DNA of 64,000 nucleotides from Nymphaea colorata (taxonomy: Eukaryota; Streptophyta; Magnoliopsida; Nymphaeales; Nymphaeaceae): the NCBI RefSeq assembly GCF_008831285.2, contig NC_045149.1, forward strand, positions 18,677,035-18,741,034. The letters run 5' to 3'. Position 1 is the first letter of the stretch. Each line of letters begins with the position of its first letter. Shown piece after piece: positions 52,801 through 64,000 of the stretch. Both the position numbers and the translations under genes were made by a program. The notes below the pieces were generated by a model, which saw nothing but the letters and a program-made list of their open reading frames with translations, did not search any database and was not told where the DNA came from.

Positions 52801-55800
52801 AAGACATGCAGCTGGTAGAAAGTTAACTTTGATATCCCCATCAAAGGAGCTTGTATTGAAGATTTCATATTTGATATATGTCTACGTGGGGAAATTGGAA
52901 TCATTATCTTTGCACATAGATACGTTTTCATTACAATGTCCTACTTGATTGTTTGTTGGGATGTTTAAAAGTCTGCCAACATCGTGTCAATGGATGGTTT
53001 AGGAATACAGATTTTGCCGAAAAGCTAAATCCAACATTTAGACCAAACTAGTTTCGACCTTCGATCGACACCTTGCATGTAATACTGAAATCCAACATGT
53101 TAAACCGATCAGGTTAGACGTCTGATCAAACCCCTGTTTTCAAAGGCCAATTCCAACTTGTAACCAGATCAGATTAGACCTCTGATCTAGAGCCGTGATG
53201 CAAAAGTCAAACCATACTACTTAACCAGGTTTGAGTTATGCTTGTGATTCAACATCCAAATCCAACATTTGAAGCGTAGCGTATTAGGCCTGTTTTTTGG
53301 ATCGTTGATATGAAACCGAAATCCAACAACTAAGCGAGGCCAAATTAGATGTTTGATACAAATTGTAAATCTCTAGTCCGAATTCAACACCAAATCCGGG
53401 TCAGAAGAGACCTCTGATCCTACTCAGTTCATGTAAGATCAAATGTAAATTTGGTCGTTCATCGGAATACCTATCTGATTATTTTTCATGGCCGCCAAAT
53501 CTTGGATCATGGCTATGAGGTTATCTTGTGATTTGATAAGTGTTGGTTGTATGATCGTCGGTTTGGGAAGTCGCTTGCGGATAGTTTTGGAAAAGAAGGT
53601 GTAAATTATATGAGTAATTTTTGGTGTACAATGATTTTTTGTTCAGTGCTGCCGAGAGGATTGTTTTGTCGAAGATTAAGACATGCAGCTGGTAGAAAGT
53701 TAACTTTGATATCCCCATCAAAGGAGCTTGTATTGAAGATTTCATATTTGATATATGTCTACGTGGGGAAATTGGAATCATTATCTTTGCACATAGATAC
53801 GTTTTCATTACAATGTCCTACTTGATTGTTTGTTGGGATGTTTAAAAGTCTGCCAACATCGTGTCAATGGATGGTTTAGGAATACAGATTTTGCCGAAAA
53901 GCTAAATCCAACATTTAGACCAAACTAGATTCGACCTTCGATCGACACCTTGCATGTAATACTGAAATCCAACATGTTAAACCGATCAGGTTAGACGTCT
54001 GATCAAACCCCTGTTTTCAAAGGCCAATTCCAACTTGTAAACCAGATCAGATTAGACCTCTGATCTAGAGCCGTGATGCAAAAGTCAAACCATACTACTT
54101 AACCGGGTTTGAGTTATGCTTGTGATTCAACATCCAAATCCAACATTTGAAGCGTAGCGTATTAGGCCTGTTTTTTGGATCGTTGATATGAAACCGAAAT
54201 CCAACAACTAAGCGAGGCCAAATTTGATGTTTGATACAAATTGTAAAACTCTAGTCCGAATTCAACACCAAATCCGGGTCAGAAGAGACCTCTGATCCTA
54301 CTCACTTCATGTAAGATCAAATGTAAATTTGGTCGTTCATCGGAATACCTATCTGATTATTTTTCATGGCCGCCAAATCATGGATCATGGCTATGAGGTT
54401 ATCTTGTGATTTGATAAGTGTTGGTTGCATGATCGTCAGTTTGGGAAGTCGCTTGCGGATAGTTTTGGAAGAGAAGGTGTAAATTATATGAGTAATTTTT
54501 GGTGTACAATGATTTTTTGTTCAGTGCTGCCGAGAGGATTGTTTTGTCGAAGATTAAGACATGCAGCTGGTAGAAAGTTAACTTTGATATCCCCGTCAAA
54601 GGAGCTTGTATTGAAGATTTCATATTTGATATATGTCTACGTGGGGAAATTGGAATCATTATCTTTGCACATAGATACGTTTTCATTACAATGTCCTACT
54701 TGATTGTTTGTTGGGATATTTAAAAGTCTGCCAACATCGTGTCAATGGATGGTTTAGGAATACAGATTTTGCCGAAAAGCTAAATCCAACATTTAGACCA
54801 AACTAGTTTCGACCTTCGATCGACACCTTGCATGTAATACTGAAATCCAACATGTTAAACCGATCAGGTTAGACGTCTGATCAAACCCCTGTTTTCAAAG
54901 GCCAATTCCAACTTGTAAACCAGATCAGATTAGACCTCTGATCTAGAGCCGTGATGCAAAAGTCAAACCATACTACTTAACCAGGTTTGAGTTATGCTTG
55001 TGATTCAACATCCAAATCCAACATTTGAAGCGTAGCGTATTAGGCCTGTTTTTTGGATCGTTGATATGAAACCGAAATCCAACAACTAAGCGAGGCCAAA
55101 TTAGATGTTTGATACAAATTGTAAATCTCTAGTCCGAATTCAACACCAAATCCGGGTCAGAAGAGACCTCTGATTCTACTCAGTTCATGTAAGATCAAAT
55201 GTAAATTTGGTCGTTCATCGGAATACCTATCTGATTATTTTTCATGGCCGCCAAATCTTGGATCATGGCTATGAGGTTATCTTGTGATTTGATAAGTGTT
55301 GGTTGTATGATCGTCGGTTTGGGAAGTCGCTTGCGGATAGTTTTGGAAAAGAAGGTGTAAATTATATGAGTAATTTTTGGTGTACAATGATTTTTTGTTC
55401 AGTGCTGCCGAGAGGATTGTTTTGTCGAAGATTAAGACATGCAGCTGGTAGAAAGTTAACTTTGATATCCCCATCAAAGGAGCTTGTATTGAAGATTTCA
55501 TATTTGATATATGTCTACGTGGGGAAATTGGAATCATTATCTTTGCACATAGATACGTTTTCATTACAATGTCCTACTTGATTGTTTGTTGGGATGTTTA
55601 AAAGTCTGCCAACATCGTGTCAATGGATGGTTTAGGAATACAGATTTTGCCGAAAAGCTAAATCCAACATTTAGACCAAACTAGATTCGACCTTCGATCG
55701 ACACCTTGCATGTAATACTGAAATCCAACATGTTAAACCGATCAGGTTAGACGTCTGATCAAACCCCTGTTTTCAAAGGCCAATTCCAACTTGTAAACCA

Positions 55801-58800
55801 GATCAGATTAGACCTCTGATCTAGAGCCGTGATGCAAAAGTCAAACCATACTACTTAACCAGGTTTGAGTTATGCTTGTGATTCAACATCCAAATCCAAC
55901 ATTTGAAGCGGAGCGTATTAGGCCTGTTTTTTGGATCGTTGATATGAAACCGAAATCCAACAACTAAGCGAGGCCAAATTAGATGTTTGATACAAATTGT
56001 AAATCTCTAGTCCGAATTCAACACCAAATCCGGGTCAGAACAGACCTCTGATCCTACTCACTTCATGTAAGATCAAATGTAAATTTGGTCGTTCATCGGA
56101 ATACCTATCTGATTATTTTTCATGGCCGCCAAGTTTTGGATCATGGCTATGAGGTTATCTTGTGATTTGATAAGTGTTGGTTGTATGATCGTCGGTTTGA
56201 GAAGTCGCTTGCGGATAGTTTTGGAAAAGAAGGTGTAAATTATATGAGTAATTTTTGGTGTACAATGATTTTTTGTTCAGTGCTGCCGAGAGGATTGTTT
56301 TGTCGAAGATTAAGACATGCAGCTGGTAGAAAGTTGACTTTGATATCCCCGTCAAAGGAGCTTGTATTGAAGATTTCATATTTGATATATGTCTACGTGG
56401 GGAAATTGGAATCATTATCTTTGCACATAGATACGTTTTCATTACAATGTCCTACTTGATTGTTTGTTGGGATGTTTAAAAGTCTGCCAACATCGTGTCA
56501 ATGGATGGTTTAGGAATACAGATTTTGCCGAAAAGCTAAATCCAACATTTAGACCAAACTAGATTCGACCTTCGATCGACACCTTGCATGTAATACTGAA
56601 ATCCAACATGTTAAACCGATCAGGTTAGACGTCTGATCAAACCCCTGTTTTCAAAGGCCAATTCCAACTTGTAAACCTGATCAGATTAGACCTCTGATCT
56701 AGAGCCGTGATGCAAAAGTCAAACCATACTACTTAAACAGGTTTGAGTTATGCTTGTGATTCAACATCCAAATCCAACATTTGAAGCGGAGCGTATTAGG
56801 CCTGTTTTTTGGATCGTTGATATGAAACCGAAATCCAACAACTAAGCGAGGCCAAATTAGATGTTTGATACAAATTGTAACTCTCTAGTCCGAATTCAAC
56901 ACCAAATCCGGGTCAGAAGAGACCTCTGATCCTACTCACTTCATGTAAGATCAAATGTAAATTTGGTCGTTCATCGGAATACCTATCTGATTATTTTTCA
57001 TGGCCGCCAAATCTTGGATCATGGCTATGAGGTTATCTTGTGATTTGATAAGTGTTGGTTGTATGATCGTCGGTTTGGGAAGTTGCTTGCGGATAGTTTT
57101 GGAAAAGAAGGTGTAAATTATATGAGTAATTTTTGGTGTACAATGATTTTTTGTTCATTGCTGCCGAGAGGATTGTTTTGTCGAAGATTAAGACATGCAG
57201 CTGGTAGAAAGTTAACTTTGATATCCCCATCAAAGGAGCTTGTATTGAAGATTTCATATTTGATATATGTCTACGTGGGGAAATTGGAATCATTATCTTT
57301 GCACATAGATACGTTTTCATTACAATGTCCTACTTGATTGTTTGTTGGGATGTTTAAAAGTCTGCCAACATCGTGTCAATGGATGGTTTAGGAATACAGA
57401 TTTTGCCGAAAAGCTAAATCCAACATTTAGACCAAACTAGATTCGACCTTCGATCGACACCTTGCATGTAATACTGAAATCCAACATGTTAAACCGATCA
57501 GGTTAGACGTCTGATCAAACCCCTGTTGTCAAAGGCCAATTCCAACATGTAAACCAGATCAGATTAGACCTCTGATCTAGAGCCGTGATGCAAAAGTCAA
57601 ACCATACTACTTAACCAGGTTTGAGTTATGCTTGTGATTCAACATCCAAATCCAACATTTGAAGCGTAGCGTATTAGGCCTGTTTTTTGGATCGTTGATA
57701 TGAAACCGAAATCCAACAACTAAGCGAGGCCAAATTAGATGTTTGATACAAATTGTAAATCTCTAGTCCGAATTCAACACCAAATCCGGGTCAGAAGAGA
57801 CCTCTGATCCTACTCAGTTCATGTAAGATCAAATGTAAATTTGGTCGTTCATCGGAATACCTATCTGATTATTTTTCATGGCCGCCAAATCTTGGATCAT
57901 GGCTATGAGGTTATCTTGTGATTTGATAAGTGTTGGTTGTATGATCGTCGGTTTGGGAAGTCGCTTGCGGATAGTTTTGGAAAAGAAGGTGTAAATTATA
58001 TGAGTAATTTTTGGTGTACAATGATTTTTTGTTCAGTGCTGCCGAGAGGATTGTTTTGTCGAAGATTAAGACATGCAGCTGGTAGAAAGTTAACTTTGAT
58101 ATCCCCATCAAAGGAGCTTGTATTGAAGATTTCATATTTGATATATGTCTACGTGGGGAAATTGGAATCATTATCTTTGCACATAGATACGTTTTCATTA
58201 CAATGTCCTACTTGATTGTTTGTTGGGATGTTTAAAAGTCTGCCAACATCGTGTCAATGGATGGTTTAGGAATACAGATTTTGCCGAAAAGCTAAATCCA
58301 ACATTTAGACCAAACTAGATTCGACCTTCGATCGACACCTTGCATGTAATACTGAAATCCAACATGTTAAACCGATCAGGTTAGACGTCTGATCAAACCC
58401 CTGTTTTCAAAGGCCAATTCCAACTTGTAAACCAGATCAGATTAGACCTCTGATCTAGAGCCGTGATGCAAAAGTCAAACCATACTACTTAACCGGGTTT
58501 GAGTTATGCTTGTGATTCAACATCCAAATCCAACATTTGAAGCGGAGCGTATTAGGCCTGTTTTTTGGATCGTTGATATGAAACCGAAACCCAACAACTA
58601 AGCGAGGCCAAGTTTGATGTTTGATACAAATTGTAAATCTCTAGTCCGAATTCAACACCAAATCCGGGTCAGAACAGACCTCTGATCCTACTCACTTCAT
58701 GTAAGATCAAATGTAAATTTGGTCGTTCATCGGAATACCTATCTGATTATTTTTCATGGCCGCCAAATCTTGGATCATGGCTATGAGGTTATCTTGTGAT

Positions 58801-61800
58801 TTGATAAGTGTTGGTTGTATGATCGTCGGTTTGGGAAGTCGCTTGCGGATAGTTTTGGAAAAGAAGGTGTAAATTATATGAGTAATTTTTGGTGTACAAT
58901 GATTTTTTGTTCAGTGCTGCCGAGAGGATTGTTTTGTCGAAGATTAAGACATGCAGCTGGTAGAAAGTTAACTTTGATATCCCCGTCAAAGGAGCTTGTA
59001 TTGAAGATTTCATATTTGATATATGTCTACGTGGGGAAATTGGAATCATTATCTTTGCACATAGATACGTTTTCATTACAATGTCCTACTTGATTGTTTG
59101 TTGGGATGTTTAAAAGTCTGCCAACATCGTGTCAATGGATGGTTTAGGAGTACTGATTTTGCCGAAAAGCTAAATCCAACATTTAGACCAAACTAGATTC
59201 GACCTTCGATCGACACCTTGCATGTAATACTGAAATCCAACATGTTAAACCGATCAGGTTAGACGTCTGATCCAACCCCCGTTTTCAAAGGCCAATTCGA
59301 ACTTGTAAACCAGATCAGATTAGATCTCTGATCTAGAGCCGTGATGCAAAAGTCAAACCATACTACTTAACCAGGTTTGAGTTATGCTTGTGATTCAACA
59401 TCCAAATCCAACATTTGAAGCGGAGCGTATTAGGCCTGTTTTTTGGATCGTTGATATGAAACCGAAATCCAACAACTAAGCGAGGCCAAATTAGATGTTT
59501 GATACAAATTGTAAATCTCTAGTCCGAATTCAACACCAAATCCGGGTCAGAAGAGACCTCTGATCCTACTCAGTTCATGTAAGATCAAATGTAAATTTGG
59601 TCGTTCATCGGAATACCTATCTGATTATTTTTCATGGCCGCCAAATCTTGGATCATGGCTATGAGGTTATCTTGTGATTTGATAAGTGTTGGTTGTATGA
59701 TCGTCGGTTTGGGAAGTCGCTTGCGGATAGTTTTGGAAAAGAATGTGTAAATTATATGAGTAATTTTTGGTGTACAATGATTTTTTGTTCAGTGCTGCCG
59801 AGAGGATTGTTTTGTCGAAGATTAAGACATGCAGCTGGTAGAAAGTTAACTTTGATATCCCCGTCAAAGGAGCTTGTATTGAAGATTTCATATTTGATAT
59901 ATGTCTACGTGGGGAAATTGGAATCATTATCTTTGCACATAGATACGTTTTCATTACAATGTCCTACTTGATTGTTTGTTGGGATGTTTAAAAGTCTGCC
60001 AACATCGTGTCAATGGATGGTTTAGGAGTACTGATTTTGCCGAAAAGCTAAATCCAAAATGTAGACCAAACTAGATTCGACCTTTGATCGACACCTTGTA
60101 TGTAATACTGAAATCCAACATGTTAAACCGATCAGGTTAGACGTCTGATCAAACCCCTGTTTTCAAAGGCCAATTCCAACTTGTAAACCAGATCAGATTA
60201 GACCTCTGATCTAGAGCCGTGATGCAAAAGTCAAACCATACTACTTAACCAAGTTTGAGTTATGCTTGTGATTCAACATCCAAATCCAACATTTGAAGCG
60301 GAGCGTATTAGGCCTGTTTTTTGGATCGTTGATATGAAACCGAAATCCAACAACTAAGCGAGGCCAAATTAGATGTTTGATACAAATTGTAAATCTCTAG
60401 TCCGAATTCAACACCAAATCCGGGTCAGAAGAGACCTTTGATCCTACTCACTTCATGTAAGATCAAATGTAAATTTGGTCGTTCATCGGAATACCTATCT
60501 GATTATTTTTCATGGCCGCCAAATCTTGGATCATGGCTATGAGGTTATCTTGTGATTTGATAAGTGTTGGTTGTATGATCGTCGGTTTGGGAAGTCGCTT
60601 GCGGATAGTTTTGGAAAAGAAGGTGTAAATTATATGAGTAATTTTTGGTGTACAATGATTTTTTGTTCAGTGCTGCCGAGAGGATTGTTTCGTCGAAGAT
60701 TAAGACATGCAGCTGGTAGAAAGTTAACTTTGATATCCCCATCAAAGGAGCTTGTATTGAAGATTTCATATTTGATATATGTCTACGTGGGGAAATTGGA
60801 ATCGTTATCTTTGCACATCGATACGTTTTCATTACAATGTCCTACTTGATTGTTTGTTGGGATGTTTAAAAGCCTGCCAACATCGTGTCAATGGATGGTT
60901 TGGGAGTACTGATTTTGCCGAACAGCTAAATCCAACATTTAGACCAAACTAGATTCGACCTTCGATCGACACCTTGCATGTAATACTGAAATCCAACATG
61001 TTAAACCGATCAGGTTAGACGTCTGATCAAACCCCCGTTTTCAAAGGCCAATTCCAACTTGTAAACCAGATCAGATTAGATCTCTGATCTAGAGCCGTGA
61101 TGCAAAAGTCAAACCATACTACTTAACCAGGTTTGAGTTATGCTTGTGATTCAACATCCAAATCCAACATTTGAAGCGGAGCGTATTAGGCCTGTTTTTT
61201 GGATCGTTGATATGAAACCGAAATCCAACAACTAAGCGAGGCCAAATTAGATGTTTGATACAAATTGTAAATCTCTAGTCCGAATTCAACACCAAATCCG
61301 GGTCAGAAGAGACCTTTGATCCTACTCACTTCATGTAAGATCAAATGTAAATTTGGTCGTTCATCGGAATACCTATCTGATTATTTTTCATGGCCGCCAA
61401 ATCTTGGATCATGGCTATGAGGTTATCTTGTGATTTGATAAGTGTTGGTTGTATGATCGTCGGTTTGGGAAGTCGCTTGCGGATAGTTTTGGAAAAGAAG
61501 GTGTAAATTATATGAGTAATTTTTGGTGTACAATGATTTTTTGTTCAGTGCTGCCGAGAGGATTGTTTCGTCGAAGATTAAGACATGCAGCTGGTAGAAA
61601 GTTAACTTTGATATCCCCATCAAAGGAGCTTGTATTGAAGATTTCATATTTGATATATGTCTACGTGGGGAAATTGGAATCATTATCTTTGCACATCGAT
61701 ACGTTTTCATTACAATGTCCTACTTGATTGTTTGTTGGGATGTTTAAAAGCCTGCCAACATCGTGTCAATGGATGGTTTGGGAGTACTGATTTTGCCGAA

Positions 61801-64000
61801 CAGCTAAATCCAACATTTAGACCAAACTAGATTCGACCTTCGATCGACACCTTGCATGTAATACTGAAATCCAACATGTTAAACCGATCAGGTTAGACGT
61901 CTGATCAAACCCCCGTTTTCAAAGGCCAATTCCAACTTGTAAACCAGATCAGATTAGATCTCTGATCTAGAGCCGTGATGCAAAAGTCAAACCATACTAC
62001 TTAACCAGGTTTGAGTTATGCTTGTGATTCAACATCCAAATCCAACATTTGAAGCGGAGCGTATTAGGCCTGTTTTTTGGATCGTTGATATGAAACCGAA
62101 ATCCAACAACTAAGCGAGGCCAAATTAGATGTTTGATACAAATTGTAAATCTCTAGTCCGAATTCAACACCAAATCCGGGTCAGAAGAGACCTCTGATCC
62201 TACTCACTTCATGTAAGATCAAATGTAAATTTTGTCGTTCATCGGAATACCTATCTGATTATTTTTCATGGCCGCCAAATCTTGGATCATGGCTATGAGG
62301 TTATCTTGTGATTTGATAAGTGTTGGTTGTATGATCGTCGGTTTGGGAAGTCGCTTGCGGATAGTTTTGGAAAAGAAGGTGTAAATTATATGAGTAATTT
62401 TTGGTGTACAATGATTTTTTGTTCAGTGCTGCCGAGAGGATTGTTTTGTCGAAGATTAAGACATGCAGCTGGTAGAAAGTTAACTTTGATATCCCCATCA
62501 AAGGAGCTTGTATTGAAGATTTCATATTTGATATATGTCTACGTGGGGAAATTGGAATCATTATCTTTGCACATAGATACGTTTTCATTACAATGTCCTA
62601 CTTGATTGTTTGTTGGGATGTTTAAAAGTCTGCCAACATCGTGTCAATGGATGGTTTAGGAATACAGATTTTGCCGAAAAGCTAAATCCAACATTTAGAC
62701 CAAACTAGATTCGACCTTCTATCGACACCTTGCATGTAATACTGAAATCCAACATGTTAAACCGATCAGGTTAGACGTCTGATCAAACCCCTGTTTTCAA
62801 AGGCCAATTCCAACTTGTAAACCAGATCAGATTAGACCTCTGATCTAGAGCCGTGATGCAAAAGTCAAACCATACTACTTAACCGGGTTTGAGTTATGCT
62901 TGTTATTCAACATCCAAATCCAACATTTGAAGCGGAGCGTATTAGGCCTGTTTTTTGGATCGTTGATATGAAACCGAAACCCAACAACTAAGCGAGGCCA
63001 AGTTTGATGTTTGATACAAATTGTAAATCTCTAGTCCGAATTCAACACCAAATCCGGGTCAGAACAGACCTCTGATCCTACTCACTTCATGTAAGATCAA
63101 ATGTAAATTTGGTCGTTTATCGGAATACCTATATGATTATTTTTCATGGCCGCCAAATCTTGGATCATGGCTATGAGGTTATCTTGTGATTTGATAAGTG
63201 TTGGTTGTATGATCGTCGGTTTGGGAAGTCGCTTGCGGATAGTTTTGGAAAAGAAGGTGTAAATTATATGAGTAATTTTTGGTGTACAATGATTTTTTGT
63301 TCAGTGCTGCCGAGAGGATTGTTTTGTCGAAGATTAAGACATGCAGCTGGTAGAAAGTTAACTTTGATATCCCCGTCAAAGGAGCTTGTATTGAAGATTT
63401 CATATTTGATATATGTCTACGTGGGGAAATTGGAATCATTATCTTTGCACATAGATACGTTTTCATTACAATGTCCTACTTGATTGTTTGTTGGGATGTT
63501 TAAAAGTCTGCCAACATCGTGTCAATGGATGGTTTAGGAATACTGATTTTGCCGAAAAGCTAAATCCAACATTTAGACCAAACTATATTCGACCTTCGAT
63601 CGACACCTTGCATGTAATAATGAAATCCAACATGTTAAACCGATCAGGTTAGACGTCTGATCAAACCCCTGTTTTCAAAGGCCAATTCCAACTTGTAAAC
63701 CAGATCAGATTAGACCTCTGATCTAGAGCCGTGATGCAAAAGTCAAACCATACTACTTAACCAGGTTTGAGTTATGCTTGTGATTCAACATCCAAATCCA
63801 ACATTTGAAGCGGAGCGTATTAGGCCTGTTTTTTGGATCGTTGATATGAAACCGAAATCCAACAACTAAGCGAGGCCAAATTAGATGTTTGATACAAATT
63901 GTCAATCTCTAGTCCGAATTCAACACCAAATCCGTGTCAGAACAGACTTCTGATCCTACTCACTTCATGTAAGATCAAATGTAAATTTGGTCGTTCATCG
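46808..64000. repeat. 878-bp satellite tandem array, 19 full units plus one partial
   Basis: Using gtttaaaag as a reference point, units start at 46817, 47695, 48573, 49451, 50329, 51207, 52085, 52963, 53840, 54718, 55596, 56474, 57352, 58230, 59108, 59986, 60864, 61742, 62620 and 63498 (cut by the window end). All are 878 bp except the unit at 52963, which is 877 because one A is missing near 53163. All units run in the same orientation. By eye the units differ at only a few percent of positions; the first unit is the most aberrant in its opening bases, as expected at an array edge. In unit one, 46877-47290 is built of about seven diverged ~60-bp subrepeats and 47290-47694 is non-repetitive. 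No transposon termini, telomere repeats or rRNA sequence are seen. Confidence 0.97.
47376..47663 (-). other. Open frame within each satellite unit (95 codons, minus)
   Basis: In the non-repetitive half of every complete unit the minus strand carries an ATG-initiated 95-codon frame beginning MKTYLCAKIM (MKSYLCAK in the second unit). It is present 19 times at 878-bp spacing with no frameshift or stop. It overlaps a 92-codon open frame on the opposite strand that has no ATG at its beginning; its first ATG is at codon 22. I recognise no domain in either. Very recent homogenisation would preserve any frame, so coding status is unproven and I would not annotate a gene. Confidence 0.3.

Noticed and set aside
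46676-64000. CRISPR-like or integron-like array
   Set aside because: The repeats are 878 bp, contiguous without variable spacers, and lie in a plant nuclear context. This is a satellite.

Overview
The window is nuclear DNA from a flowering plant. It has spliced genes with GT-AG introns, a plastid-type GAPDH (GAPCp), a plant complex I subunit, a plant organellar PPR protein, and CACTA- and hAT-type transposon debris. Introns are long and full of repeats, so this is not a compact Arabidopsis-like genome. I cannot name the species from the sequence.

Layout: 1-8396 is gene-poor, with simple repeats, a 267-bp-offset tandem duplication, a foldback element and a 192-bp hAT-type MITE that has a perfect 8-bp target duplication. 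8397-10157 (minus) is an intronless PLS-class PPR gene with an E-type tail. 11496-13089 is a nest of transposons: a CACTA-like terminus with subterminal repeats, plus two short hAT MITEs. 14568-25007 (plus) is a complete 14-exon GAPCp gene encoding 422 aa, with a TATA box upstream and AATAAA downstream. 27360-34763 (plus) is a complete 12-exon gene for the 39-kDa/NDUFA9-like subunit of mitochondrial complex I (393 aa). 34981-46800 is decayed sequence. It holds a receptor-kinase relic (39046-39256), a degenerate fragment of gamma-tubulin complex component 4 (44175-45668, with an in-frame stop and a frameshift), two minisatellites, a duplicated leader-like block and a large MITE (45821-46497).

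From about 46808 to the window end lies the most striking feature: a head-to-tail array of an 878-bp satellite, with 19 full units and one truncated unit, continuing past the window. About half of each unit consists of roughly seven diverged ~60-bp subrepeats, several of which carry a GATCAG...CTGATC-type inverted repeat. The other half is unique sequence, open on both strands in every copy. Two recognisable subrepeats lie just outside the left edge (46676-46795), so the window captures an array boundary and possibly its seed.

The three intact genes are ordinary nuclear genes for organelle proteins: RNA processing (PPR), plastid glycolysis (GAPCp) and respiration (complex I). They share a destination class but there is no evidence that they are linked as a system. 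Exon boundaries come from reading frame, GT-AG signals and family conservation recalled from knowledge. No alignment or transcript was available.
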